A stretch of DNA of 35,999 nucleotides from Deltaproteobacteria bacterium (GTDB taxonomy: Bacteria; Desulfobacterota; Syntrophia; Syntrophales; UBA2210), in NCBI GenBank assembly GCA_016933965.1, contig JAFGTS010000005.1:1-35999 (forward strand). Reading direction: 5' to 3'. Position numbers and translations under genes: made by a program. This document shows positions 7,578 to 15,799 of this stretch, piece by piece. The notes below the pieces were generated by a model that had not been told where the DNA came from, ran no database searches, and was given only the letters and a program-made list of their open reading frames with translations. How positions within the stretch are numbered: position 1 is the stretch's first letter; each line of letters opens with the position of its first letter.

Positions 7578-8318
7578 TCAGGGGAGCATGGTTACCTTTC
7601 CCCCTCTTCCCTTTGGTTCGTCAATGCATTCCCAGACACCATTTTGCCGGGCCTTCAGTGGGATGACGGCCTGGCCGCCCCAGAAACGGGGACGGACCCA
7701 GCCTTTTGAGATGACCATATCATCGGGTGAAGGAACGCAGGCGTTCCTGTCGAGCGATACCGCCTGGATACAATGCCTTGAAAATTCCGATACAGGAAAT
7801 ATTGCAGGGAAGTCGCGGAGCCGGCCGAACTCTATGAAACGGCCGCACCAGCCCGTCGCGGTAAGCCCGACCGCAGCGGCCGCACCGATGATTCCGTCAT
7901 TCGTACCGCCGTGGCCGGAGAGGTGAATACCATCCGTCGCCCGAAGGGCATCCCGCTGGGTTACGACCTCCTTCACGCATCGATAGCCGAAGCCCTTCAG
8001 TTCGTTGAGAACGCCGTTTCCTTCGATGGCGACGCAGATGCCGGGGTCACTCCCCTCCAGGGAATATTTCCTGACGTGTTCGATCGCCCGGCAGGTGATC
8101 GTGTCCAGCAGGGATCTGTCGGGAACATGAACGACAACACAGGCGGCGCTGTTGTGGGACGTATAGGGGATAGCATCATTTACGAGAAGTTGCTGGCGTA
8201 AAACACCCCAGAGCCGGCATTCCTCCGGAAGAAAGTTCTCGAACCATCTGGCCAGTTTTCCCGTTCCACGGTCGGAATCGAGCGTGTCCGTATCATCAAA
8301 CCCGATATATGCTTTCAT
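7578..8318 (-). CDS. TiaS-like protein (N-terminal domains only), last gene of tungstate operon
   Basis: The 246-residue protein begins MKAYIGFDDTDTLDSDRGTG, the signature of the archaeal tRNA-Ile2 2-agmatinylcytidine synthetase kinase domain (GIDDTDS type), and continues with a ferredoxin-like part containing GHGGTNDGIIGAAAAVGL at about 165-182. Archaeal TiaS is about 420 residues and ends in an OB fold and a zinc ribbon for tRNA binding; both are missing here. Bacteria normally make the equivalent tRNA base with TilS, so tRNA agmatinylation is unlikely. The gene starts 31 bases after wtpC ends and is in the same direction, with GGGAAAG before ATG 8318. Its role may relate to tungstate or molybdate use, or to a small-molecule phosphorylation. 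This is inference from position. Confidence 0.72.
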   Translation of the reverse strand: MKAYIGFDDTDTLDSDRGTGKLARWFENFLPEECRLWGVLRQQLLVNDAIPYTSHNSAACVVVHVPDRSLLDTITCRAIEHVRKYSLEGSDPGICVAIEGNGVLNELKGFGYRCVKEVVTQRDALRATDGIHLSGHGGTNDGIIGAAAAVGLTATGWCGRFIEFGRLRDFPAIFPVSEFSRHCIQAVSLDRNACVPSPDDMVISKGWVRPRFWGGQAVIPLKARQNGVWECIDEPKGRGGKVTMLP

Positions 8319-8349
8319 GTTTTCTTTCCCGACGGGTACCGGCAGCCGT

Positions 8350-9387
8350 TCAAAAACAGTGTATCGATGATGCCTTGAATGACACGTGCAGGGGTACCCC
8401 TTCACTGATTTCAAGTTCTATCAGAGATCGTTTTGTTATCGATGCCTTGAAGGTCGATGAACCGACTTCGACCTCCACCTCGTAATACAGCCCCTGGTCG
8501 ATCACTTTCCTGACGGTGCCGGGAAAGGTGTTTCTCATGCTGGAATCGATGTTTTCCCGGCTGAGGACCACGTCTTCAGGGCGAATGGCCACATAACCCC
8601 TGCTGTTCGGCGGTTGCCGCCCCACGTCGATTTCGATCCCTCCGTAACGGGCCGTCTGATTGGTAAATTCAACGGGAAAGAGATTTTTCATCCCCACGAA
8701 GTCGGCGACAAAGGCGGAGTTGGGGCGCTGGAAAATGTCCTTGATGCTTCCCACCTGCACGATCTTCCCCTCGTTCATGATAGCGCCGCGGTCAGCCAGT
8801 GAAAGGGCGTCGATGAAGTCGTGGGTGACCATGAAAAACGTGGACCGGGACGACCGGTGAAGGCGCTTGAGTCCTCTTCGGACCTCTTCACGGAACCCGG
8901 GGTCCAGGGCCGACAACGGTTCGTCGAGAAGCAGGATCTTCGGTTCCACCATGAGCGCGCGGGCAAGGGAAACACGCTGGTTCTCCCCGCCGCTCAGGTT
9001 CGTGGGGAGCCGTTTCAGCAGATGTGAAAGGTTCAGGTCCTCCACGAGGTGATCCATCCGCCGTTTCCGTTCCCTTTTATCCACCCGGTGAAAATGAAGT
9101 CCGTAGGTGATATTTTCCGCCACCGTCAAATGCGGAAAGAGGCAGAAATCCTGGTATACGATGGCCACGCCCCGTTTTTCAGGGGGGCGCCGTGTCACGT
9201 TCCGCTCTTCAATGAAAATGTTCCCCCTCTCGATCGGGACCAGTCCAGCGATTGCCTCAAGAAGCACGGTCTTTCCGGCGCCGGTCGGTCCCATGAGCAC
9301 GAAAAACTCGTTTTCACCGATATCAAGGGTAATGTCTGAGAGGACGAAATCACCCAGTGTGGTGCCGGCATGTTCGATTCGGATCAT
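8350..9387 (-). CDS. wtpC: Tungstate/molybdate ABC transporter ATP-binding protein
   Basis: The 345-residue ATPase shows Walker A GPTGAGKT (33-40), a Q-loop in VYQDFCLFPHL, the signature LSGGENQR, Walker B ILLLDEPLSALD and the switch histidine in VTHD. The last 110 residues form a TOBE-like domain (GYVAIRPEDVVLS), typical of ModC/WtpC, which can bind oxyanion and inhibit transport. It powers the permease encoded just upstream, whose stop overlaps this start as ATGA. The partner binding protein is of WtpA type, so tungstate is at least as likely a substrate as molybdate. Sequence alone cannot rank the two. Confidence 0.92.
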   Translation of the reverse strand: MIRIEHAGTTLGDFVLSDITLDIGENEFFVLMGPTGAGKTVLLEAIAGLVPIERGNIFIEERNVTRRPPEKRGVAIVYQDFCLFPHLTVAENITYGLHFHRVDKRERKRRMDHLVEDLNLSHLLKRLPTNLSGGENQRVSLARALMVEPKILLLDEPLSALDPGFREEVRRGLKRLHRSSRSTFFMVTHDFIDALSLADRGAIMNEGKIVQVGSIKDIFQRPNSAFVADFVGMKNLFPVEFTNQTARYGGIEIDVGRQPPNSRGYVAIRPEDVVLSRENIDSSMRNTFPGTVRKVIDQGLYYEVEVEVGSSTFKASITKRSLIELEISEGVPLHVSFKASSIHCF

Positions 9388-10169
9388 GTCTGTTTTCCAC
9401 TCCTGAGCGTGAGTATCCGGAGGATCAGAAAGAGCAGCAGGCAGACCGTCACCAGCCAGACGGCCACCGGTTGAGAGTACCGCAACCCGTATCCTTCGAA
9501 ACGCTCATAGATGAGAACCGGCGCGATCATTGGATGGTAGGCGACGATGACGACGGCGCCGAACTCGCTGATCGCCCGCGCCGAGCACATGATAAGACCG
9601 ATGAGCATGCTCCGCCAGGCAAGGGGGAAGGTGATCCGTGAGAAGGTTTCGAACATGGTCGCGCCGAGGCTTCGTGATACGTTCTCCAGGCGCGGCGAGA
9701 TGCTTTCAAAACCGTTCTTGACGGTATTCACATAAAAGGGGATCCCCACAAAGGTGAGGACCGTGACGATTCCTGTTACACTGCCCATGATCCGGATCCC
9801 CAGTTCGCTGAAGAGCTCGCCGATCCAGTGATTTTTTCCGGCCACGCTGAGGATCGCGATGCCCACCACGGGATGGGGGATGACGATCGGAAGATCGATG
9901 ATGCTTTCCACGAACCGCTTACCGTAAAAGGTGGTGCGTGCAAGGATATAGGCAAGAGGTGTCCCGAAAACAAAAGAAATGAGTGCGGCCAGTCCGGCCG
10001 TGTATATACTCAGCCAGATCGACCGCACCACATTCGGGTCCTTCATGGTTTCCCGCATCATGACCAGAGACGGCGCGGTCAGCATTTCGATCAGGGGAAC
10101 CAGGATGAAAGCGATTATCAGAACACCGCATGATACAGTGACCCAGAAAAACGGTTCTTTCCGTATCAT
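9384..10169 (-). CDS. wtpB: Tungstate/molybdate ABC transporter permease
   Basis: The 261-residue protein has about six hydrophobic segments, beginning with FFWVTVSCGVLIIAFILVPL, and the cytoplasmic EAA loop VSRSLGATMFETFSRITFPL that contacts the ATPase. The segment PIVIPHPVVGIAIL before it is characteristic of molybdate, tungstate and sulfate permeases. It forms the inner-membrane channel of the WtpABC importer. It starts 73 bases after wtpA ends and overlaps wtpC by four bases. ModB would be an equally valid family name; WtpB is preferred because of the neighbouring binding protein. Confidence 0.92.
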   Translation of the reverse strand: MIRKEPFFWVTVSCGVLIIAFILVPLIEMLTAPSLVMMRETMKDPNVVRSIWLSIYTAGLAALISFVFGTPLAYILARTTFYGKRFVESIIDLPIVIPHPVVGIAILSVAGKNHWIGELFSELGIRIMGSVTGIVTVLTFVGIPFYVNTVKNGFESISPRLENVSRSLGATMFETFSRITFPLAWRSMLIGLIMCSARAISEFGAVVIVAYHPMIAPVLIYERFEGYGLRYSQPVAVWLVTVCLLLFLILRILTLRSGKQT

Positions 10170-10242
10170 AAATATCTTTCTAACCTTTAATGCTTTCGTA
10201 AAAAGTCACAACAAAAGGCACAGGGACTTTTATCCGACATCG

Positions 10243-11229
10243 TCAATCCTTCACTTCCACGAGATTCTTCAATTCCGCCGGGAGACGCTCCAGCATGGCG
10301 GCCGTGGGAACCCGGCAGGGGATGAAGGGAGGCTGGCCCATGTCCTTGAGGACCTTCAAACCACCCTGGGGATCAAGCATGTATGCCAGAAAGGCGATCG
10401 CCGCCTCTCTGTTTGGTGCGTTCTTTATGAGGGTGACACCGTAAGTACAGGAACTTCCCTTCATCTCCATGAAGGTGCCCGGTTCCTTGCCGGTGACCTT
10501 GACGACCGCTTCCGCATAAAGGTTATCGTACTGGTAATTTCCGAGATTTATCTCGTCGGGAAGAATAATGTATTTGAGTTCGTGCTGAACGGCGACTGAA
10601 AGGTATTCCCAGGCATAATCCATGTTGCCCGTCTGGAGGAGCGAGACGAGCTCGACGGACTTGGGCCTGATGTTCTCGATGGGGCGATTGGCCAGTAATT
10701 TTTCATAGAGTCCCGGGATCTTGTAATATTTTTCCGCGAGCTGCAGGACCATGAGGGAGCGGTATCCGCAGGGGTCGAGATTCGGGTCGGAGTGGCCCCA
10801 GACAACTCCTTCCTTCTGAAGGATCTCATACCAGTTTCCCGCATTGACCTCGCCGGCATAAGCGCTCTTGTCGGTATAGCAGAGGACGAGCTGGTTCGTC
10901 GCGAAACGGATGTTCACGTCTGCATATTCAGGCACCAAAAGCTTGTCGATGACCGTGTAATCCGCCGACGCCATGATGTCGCAGGGTTTCTTGAGGTCCG
11001 ATACCTTCCGGGCCGCCTTCTGACTTCCGCTTGCCTCGCGCTGAAGGTCAACCTTCGGATATTTCGCTTCAAAGGCCTTTTCCATGGCTTCAAAAGGAAC
11101 CGAAAGGCTTCCGGCGTGGAACATGTCCAGCGTTCCCGACGGTTCCGCCGGTGCGCCCCCAGGGAACGCACAGAAGATAAACATGAAAAAAGCCGCCGCG
11201 ATGAATACTGACGAATATTTTAATTTCAT
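10243..11229 (-). CDS. wtpA: Tungstate/molybdate-binding periplasmic protein, WtpA type
   Basis: The 328-residue protein has a signal peptide ([20 protein letters not shown], probable cut after APA at about 28), then the WtpA/ModA opening [20 protein letters not shown] and [13 protein letters not shown], positions that bind the oxyanion. Length and layout match archaeal WtpA more than enteric ModA (about 257 residues). It captures tungstate and/or molybdate in the periplasm for WtpBC. AAGGAAAGGAG lies just upstream of ATG 11229. It is the first gene of the operon wtpA-wtpB-wtpC-tiaS-like and faces a divergent HTH/PBP regulator across about 260 bases with a promoter and candidate operator. Confidence 0.93.
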   Translation of the reverse strand: MKLKYSSVFIAAAFFMFIFCAFPGGAPAEPSGTLDMFHAGSLSVPFEAMEKAFEAKYPKVDLQREASGSQKAARKVSDLKKPCDIMASADYTVIDKLLVPEYADVNIRFATNQLVLCYTDKSAYAGEVNAGNWYEILQKEGVVWGHSDPNLDPCGYRSLMVLQLAEKYYKIPGLYEKLLANRPIENIRPKSVELVSLLQTGNMDYAWEYLSVAVQHELKYIILPDEINLGNYQYDNLYAEAVVKVTGKEPGTFMEMKGSSCTYGVTLIKNAPNREAAIAFLAYMLDPQGGLKVLKDMGQPPFIPCRVPTAAMLERLPAELKNLVEVKD

Positions 11230-11328
11230 GGTTCCAGACTCCTTTCCTTTTTGCCGGAGTTTTTTGCGGGTCGGCTGTTGCCGGCATCACTTTTTTCAAA
11301 CAGCCACGGCCGCCCGGACAAAGTCCTT

Positions 11329-11357
11329 TTTAAAACAAAATTGTCATTATCTGTCAA
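11329..11357 (-). promoter_or_regulatory. Sigma70-like promoter of the wtpA operon
   Basis: On the minus strand, TTGACA (11357-11352), 17 bases, then TTTAAA (11334-11329) gives a consensus -35, ideal spacing and a 4/6 -10. It lies about 100 bases upstream of wtpA, leaving a leader of roughly 95 bases. Confidence 0.5.
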
Positions 11358-11379
11358 TATCAAATACTATTCATAACAA
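11341..11379. promoter_or_regulatory. Candidate operator overlapping the wtpA promoter
   Basis: TTGTCAT at 11341-11347 and ATAACAA at 11373-11379 form a near-perfect inverted pair (6 of 7) separated by 25 bases. The pair spans the -35 element and part of the spacer of the wtpA promoter, where a repressor would block transcription. The divergently encoded HTH/PBP protein is the natural candidate to bind. A second perfect palindrome, CAACATGTTG at 11459-11468, lies just before that regulator's own start. Neither site matches a motif I can name with certainty. Confidence 0.35.
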
Positions 11380-11493
11380 ATACGGATGAGTTGTTTCGAT
11401 AGGGACATATGACCATTTCCTGAGTTCCTCCGTGACCAACGACCCGGAAGACCACGCACAACATGTTGACAATCTTATCGATTGACGAAGGTC

Positions 11494-12396
11494 ATGATCC
11501 GTGGTACTGAATCCCGCATGGATGAAATGCTGACAACGAAGGAACTCGCCGAGATTCTCCGGTTGAATGAGAAAAAGGTGTATCAACTTGTCAGGGACGG
11601 TGGTGTGCCCCACGTGCGGATCGCCGGCAAATGGCTTTTCCCCCGTAAACATGTGATGCGCTGGCTCGATGAGCAGGTGCATCGTGAACGGGACATCCGG
11701 ATCATGGGAAGTGACGATGTCCTCGTGGACCGTCTCATTTCCCTCTATTCCCGTGAGCAGTACCCGGAATCGATGGCCTTTTATGCGGCCATGGGAAGCA
11801 CGAAAGGAATTGACGCCCTTTCACGGAAAAAGGGCCACGCCTGCTGCACTCATATCCTTGACACGGAAACGGGTGAGTATAATCTTCCCGTACTTGCGCG
11901 ACTGATGCCGGACCGGCAGTATGTGGTGATCAATCTCTGGTACCGGAAACAGGGGCTCATCGTCAAAAAAGGGAACCCCCTGGGGATCGGGTCGCTGGCG
12001 GACGTGGCGAGGCGAAAGGCGACGTTCATAAACCGGAACAAGGGTTCCGGTACAAGGGTCCTGCTGGAATATCTCCTGGGCGAAGAAGAGATCGACGAAC
12101 GGGACATCACCGGATTTACCGATGAAGTGGATTCTCATCTCGGTGTCGCCCTGAGAGTTCTTTTCGGTGAGGCCGATGCCGGTGTCGGTATCGAATACGT
12201 TACCCATCCCCTGGGACTTGATTTTGTGCCGATCCGGGAAGAACGGTTCGATCTCGTCGTGCCGAAGGAACTCTGGTCAACGGGGATCGTCAGGGAATTC
12301 GTTTCCTACCTTGATCCGCTGAGGATTAAAAAAATATCCCGTAACCTTCCGGGCTATGATCTTCGTGAAACAGGAAAAGTGATATTTGAGGGCTGA
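11494..12396 (+). CDS. HTH regulator with periplasmic-binding-protein-like sensor domain
   Basis: The roughly 300-residue protein joins an excisionase/MerR-like HTH (LTTKELAEILRLNEKKVYQL, with HVRIAGKWLFPRKHVMRWLD) to a PBP-like domain of about 220 residues related to oxyanion-binding proteins (LPVLARLMPDRQYVVINLWY; FINRNKGSGTRVLLEYLL; FGEADAGVGIEYV). This fusion is known next to molybdate or tungstate transporters in anaerobes and is thought to sense intracellular oxyanion. It is divergent from wtpA. The start is uncertain: TTG 11482, ATG 11494 and ATG 11518 are in frame, and none has a well-spaced ribosome site; the HTH fold begins just after 11518. No signal peptide precedes the sensor domain, so it acts in the cytoplasm. 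Confidence 0.85.
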   Translation: MIRGTESRMDEMLTTKELAEILRLNEKKVYQLVRDGGVPHVRIAGKWLFPRKHVMRWLDEQVHRERDIRIMGSDDVLVDRLISLYSREQYPESMAFYAAMGSTKGIDALSRKKGHACCTHILDTETGEYNLPVLARLMPDRQYVVINLWYRKQGLIVKKGNPLGIGSLADVARRKATFINRNKGSGTRVLLEYLLGEEEIDERDITGFTDEVDSHLGVALRVLFGEADAGVGIEYVTHPLGLDFVPIREERFDLVVPKELWSTGIVREFVSYLDPLRIKKISRNLPGYDLRETGKVIFEG

Positions 12397-12422
12397 CGGG
12401 GCAGGCGGTGATTCGCGGTTTC

Positions 12423-12677
12423 TCATCCATACCGCGCTTTCATGATCACAATATAAAAGGAGAACGAAAACCCCACGGCGTTTCCTGCGATAACGGGTGC
12501 CGAGCGGATCAGAATACCGTAAATGAACCAGAGAAAGAGCCCCACCGATAGGACCGAAAAGGCCCAGAGCGAAAGGTCCTTTGTTTTTTTGGTCCGGTAC
12601 ACCTTGATGACCTGGGGTGCCATGGACAGGGCCGATATGAAGGCGGCGACGAACCCGATGATGGCGGCTGTTTCCAT
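12423..12677 (-). CDS. SemiSWEET-type sugar transporter (PQ-loop, 84 aa)
   Basis: The 84-residue protein has three predicted membrane helices: ETAAIIGFVAAFISALSMAP, then the PQ motif and a basic loop (PQVIKVYRTKKTKDLSLW), LSVGLFLWFIYGILI, and AVGFSFSFYIVIM. This is the three-helix unit of SemiSWEETs, which dimerise to make a sugar pore. It follows manC by 49 bases in the same direction, which hints at mannose or another hexose, though substrate cannot be read from sequence. It is convergent with the HTH/PBP regulator, 26 bases away; CGCGGT 12414-12419 and ACCGCG 12431-12436 could pair across that junction. Confidence 0.88.
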   Translation of the reverse strand: METAAIIGFVAAFISALSMAPQVIKVYRTKKTKDLSLWAFSVLSVGLFLWFIYGILIRSAPVIAGNAVGFSFSFYIVIMKARYG

Positions 12678-12726
12678 GTGATTTCCGATCGATCCTGTTC
12701 CGGGCCATGGGAAGAGACCCGTGGGT

Positions 12727-13800
12727 TCAGAGATACTCCTTGCGCTGTTTTCCTTCCAGTTCTTCCACGATCTTCCGCACCTCCTGGGAATGACCTCTTT
12801 TGCAGATCATGAGAGAGTCCCCGGTTTCAACCACGATGATATCCTCAATACCGACCAGGGCAAGCAGTTTTTCACCACCGAGCACCAGGGTGTTTCGAGT
12901 ATCGGCGGTCACGATATTCCCCTGGAGGGCATTGCCATCGGGGTCTTTTTCCAGAATTTCCCAGAGCGCGTCCCAGCTTCCGAGGTCACTCCAGCGAAAA
13001 TCACCTTCGACGCACAGGACGTTCCGTGCCATTTCAAGGACCCCGTAATCGATCGAAACCGGTGTGATCCGCGAATAAGCCCCGGCGAGGGCGTCCCGTT
13101 CCGCTGTCGTGCCGAGGGAATCACTGACGGCGCTGAGCGTTTCATACATCTCGGGGAGAAACCGCTGTATCTCCTCAAGAATGGCGGAGGCTTTCCAGAG
13201 GAACATGCCGCTGTTCCACAGGAAGGAACCTGTTTTGACGTATGTTTCAGCTGTCTCGCGGTCCGGTTTTTCCCGGAATGAAGCAACGTCGTAAACGGCC
13301 CTTCCTCTGATCTCATCGATCTTAGGCCCCCGCTCCACGTATCCGTATCCTGTTTCGGGCGCCGTCGGCCGGATGCCGATGGTGACCAGGTGCGAACCGC
13401 GGGCGGCCGCGTCGCGGGCCGCGGCAAGGGTGTCGATAAATTTTTCTTCGTCCAGGACCAGGTGGTCCGACGGCAGCACGGCCATGATCGCGTCGGGATC
13501 ACGCTTCACAAGGTACAGGGCGGCCAGGCAGATACAGGGCGCGGTATTTCGTCCCATCGGCTCGATGATGATGTTCTGTTCGGGGATTTCAGGAAGTTCC
13601 CGGCATACATCGGCTGCATGGTTTGCGGCGGTGACGATGATGGTATCGGCGGCCGGCACAAGGGGCTGTATCCTGTCGACGGTGCATCGGATGATCGACC
13701 GGTCCCCCGTCATGCAGAGAAGGTGTTTCGGCCTGCATTCCCTGCTCAGGGGCCAGAACCTGGTCCCCCGGCCGCCGGCCATGATGACGGCATACATCAT
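12727..13800 (-). CDS. manC: Mannose-1-phosphate guanylyltransferase
   Basis: The 357-residue enzyme makes GDP-mannose from mannose-1-phosphate and GTP. The nucleotidyltransferase signature VIMAGGRGTRFWPLSRECRPK is at about 5-25, followed by IIEPMGRNTAPCICLAAL and VLPSDHLV, then FREKPDRETAETY, WNSGMFLWKA and GDFRWSDLGSWDAL. It has the short single-activity form without the C-terminal isomerase domain found in 470-residue ManC/AlgA. The start overlaps the preceding CoA-transferase/GNAT stop as ATGA; a second ATG follows at once. GDP-mannose feeds surface polysaccharides, but no glycosyltransferase is in the window. Confidence 0.95.
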   Translation of the reverse strand: MMYAVIMAGGRGTRFWPLSRECRPKHLLCMTGDRSIIRCTVDRIQPLVPAADTIIVTAANHAADVCRELPEIPEQNIIIEPMGRNTAPCICLAALYLVKRDPDAIMAVLPSDHLVLDEEKFIDTLAAARDAAARGSHLVTIGIRPTAPETGYGYVERGPKIDEIRGRAVYDVASFREKPDRETAETYVKTGSFLWNSGMFLWKASAILEEIQRFLPEMYETLSAVSDSLGTTAERDALAGAYSRITPVSIDYGVLEMARNVLCVEGDFRWSDLGSWDALWEILEKDPDGNALQGNIVTADTRNTLVLGGEKLLALVGIEDIIVVETGDSLMICKRGHSQEVRKIVEELEGKQRKEYL

Positions 13801-15698
13801 GAGAGGCTCCCCTGTGGTTTGTTCACGGCATCGCCTTCTTCCGTGAAAGGTATGGTGAACTCGTACACGCCGAAATTGACCACGGCATGGATCGGATATC
13901 CCAGCTTCTCAAAGACCTTGATCATGGGCTTGTTGTCGGTGATGACGTCCGCCGTAAAGCCCTCGATATCGTTCTTCTTTGCCAGTTTGATCAAGGTCCT
14001 GAGGAGATAGGAACCGATGCCGATCCCCTGGTATTTCTCGTCGGTGATGAAGGCCACATCGGCGAAGGTGGGGCGGTCCTTGAGACGGACATAGCGGGCC
14101 TCGGCGATGATCCGTTCATGCCCCTCCTCTTCTATGATGCCCACGATCGACATGGTGCGTTTGAAATCCACGTTCACGTATTCCTGCATCTTCATATGCG
14201 GCATGGTCTTGATGGGACTGAAATACCGGTAATACACGGCCTGATCGGAAAATCGGTAAAAGAGCCTGCGCATGTCGTCTTCATCGGAGGGTTTGATGGG
14301 CCGGAAACGGATCGTTGTGCCACCCTTGAAGGTCTGGGTATATGAGATCTCATGAGGGTACAGATGCCCGGATTCGGTCAGGTATATCTGGTCCCGGTAC
14401 AGGATGTTGCTCGTCTTGGCCATCTGGACCAGGGCGCCCCGGTCATCGGGATGGGCGATGTCTATCAGCGCCAGGGCGCGTTCACGCACCGTCTTGCCCC
14501 GCAGGGAGGCCACCCCGTATTCCGTCGCGATCATGTCGAGGGATTCCCGGTTGGTGAACTGATTGGGGAATTCTTCCACGGAGAGCATGATGTTCGGTTG
14601 TCCCTTGAGGTTCCGGCTGGGGAGGGCGAACACGGTCCGTCCGCCCTTTGAAAGGGCCGCGCCGGCGAACATCTCCTGTACCTCTCCCGGTCCCGGGTTC
14701 ACGTTCCCCTTGCCCGTGTGAAGGGCGATCCCTCCTGTGATATCCACTTTCCTGGCCGGCAGGATCGCGATGAAATTATCGTTCTGGCTGATGTTCTGAG
14801 GGTTCGCGATAACGTCGATCCCCTGGAATTCGATCAGCGGGTTGCGGTGGATCCACTTCAGGAGCTTATCCGTTCCCAGGGCATAGGCGGCCACGGTCTT
14901 GCCCCGGAAAAAGTCCTTTTTCCGGTTCGTGACCACACCGGTTCTTACCAGGTCCATCACAGCATCGGTGAGGGTGATGGTATGAATGCCGAGATCATGC
15001 TTGTGTTCCAGATGCCGGGGGAGCGCCTCGAAGAGCGGTCCGATCGAGTAGTGGATGCAGCTGCCGTCCTTGATGACGGTGGCCACATTGGCCGCCAGCT
15101 TGTCAAAGGAATCGTCGTAGGGCCACCGGTTGAGATAGAGCGGTTTCTCCGTCGATTGCACGAGAAAATCAAAATCGCCGGCATGTACGAAGGTATCACC
15201 CAGGGTGCAGGGAATGTCTTCGTTGATCTCGCCCACAACGAGAGATGCGCAGTCCATGGCGTACCGTGCCGCGTCGATGGCGATGCCGAGGCTTGCAAAC
15301 CCCTGCTCATCGGGTGTTGAGATCTGTATGAAGGCCACGTCAACGTCGATCGAACCGGACCTGAAAAGCCAGGGAATGGAGGATGTCCTGCTCGGTACCA
15401 GGTCGATGCGCCCTGCCGTGATCGCTTCACTGGCAAGCCACCCGGCGAAAAAGGTCTTCAGGCGATATTTGTGCCGGTATCTCTCGTCGATGGGTATGGC
15501 GTCTCCGAAACTGACAAGCTGGACGAGTTCAAGGTCTCGCAGATTGCTCTGGTCCGACATCATGAGGTGCTTGACCAGTGTGCGGGGCTCGGCCTGGCCT
15601 GTCCCGAGAAAAATGCTCATTCCCGGCTTGACCTCGGCCAGGACCTCTTCGGGGGTGACGATCTTCTTTTTCCAGTCATCGGAAAGCCTGTACGACAT
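13797..15698 (-). CDS. Acetyl-CoA hydrolase/transferase-like protein fused to GNAT acetyltransferase
   Basis: The 633-residue fusion has an acetyl-CoA hydrolase/4-hydroxybutyrate CoA-transferase-like region (about 1-440; GMSIFLGTGQAEPRTLVKHL, later TEYGVASLRGKTVRERALAL and IDIAHPDDRGAL) and a GNAT domain (about 470-620; acetyl-CoA loop YQGIGIGSYLLRTLIKLAKK). In active CoA-transferases of this family a catalytic Glu stands in a block like INSAIEVDLTG; here the equivalent block reads ILPARKVDITG (312-322), with Lys317 at that place. The transferase half may therefore be non-catalytic, perhaps an acyl-CoA sensor for the acetyltransferase, or may use another residue. It starts 101 bases after the rRNA methyltransferase ends and is translationally coupled to manC. 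Confidence 0.88.
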   Translation of the reverse strand: MSYRLSDDWKKKIVTPEEVLAEVKPGMSIFLGTGQAEPRTLVKHLMMSDQSNLRDLELVQLVSFGDAIPIDERYRHKYRLKTFFAGWLASEAITAGRIDLVPSRTSSIPWLFRSGSIDVDVAFIQISTPDEQGFASLGIAIDAARYAMDCASLVVGEINEDIPCTLGDTFVHAGDFDFLVQSTEKPLYLNRWPYDDSFDKLAANVATVIKDGSCIHYSIGPLFEALPRHLEHKHDLGIHTITLTDAVMDLVRTGVVTNRKKDFFRGKTVAAYALGTDKLLKWIHRNPLIEFQGIDVIANPQNISQNDNFIAILPARKVDITGGIALHTGKGNVNPGPGEVQEMFAGAALSKGGRTVFALPSRNLKGQPNIMLSVEEFPNQFTNRESLDMIATEYGVASLRGKTVRERALALIDIAHPDDRGALVQMAKTSNILYRDQIYLTESGHLYPHEISYTQTFKGGTTIRFRPIKPSDEDDMRRLFYRFSDQAVYYRYFSPIKTMPHMKMQEYVNVDFKRTMSIVGIIEEEGHERIIAEARYVRLKDRPTFADVAFITDEKYQGIGIGSYLLRTLIKLAKKNDIEGFTADVITDNKPMIKVFEKLGYPIHAVVNFGVYEFTIPFTEEGDAVNKPQGSLS

Positions 15699-15726
15699 TA
15701 TATGACTCCTTGCTTAAAGTCGGCTT

Positions 15727-15753
15727 ATTATACTGCTTTGAAAGGATTATCAA
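15727..15753 (-). promoter_or_regulatory. Possible sigma70 promoter of the CoA-transferase/GNAT-manC run
   Basis: On the minus strand a perfect TATAAT (15732-15727) follows TTGATA (15753-15748) with a 15-base spacer, shorter than ideal. It is 29 bases before the gene start at 15698, and AAGGAG lies between them. The perfect -10 carries the call. Confidence 0.4.
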
Positions 15754-15799
15754 GCACAAACAGGTACGGTCGTTCTCCTGTCGGACCCGGCCGCGGCAC

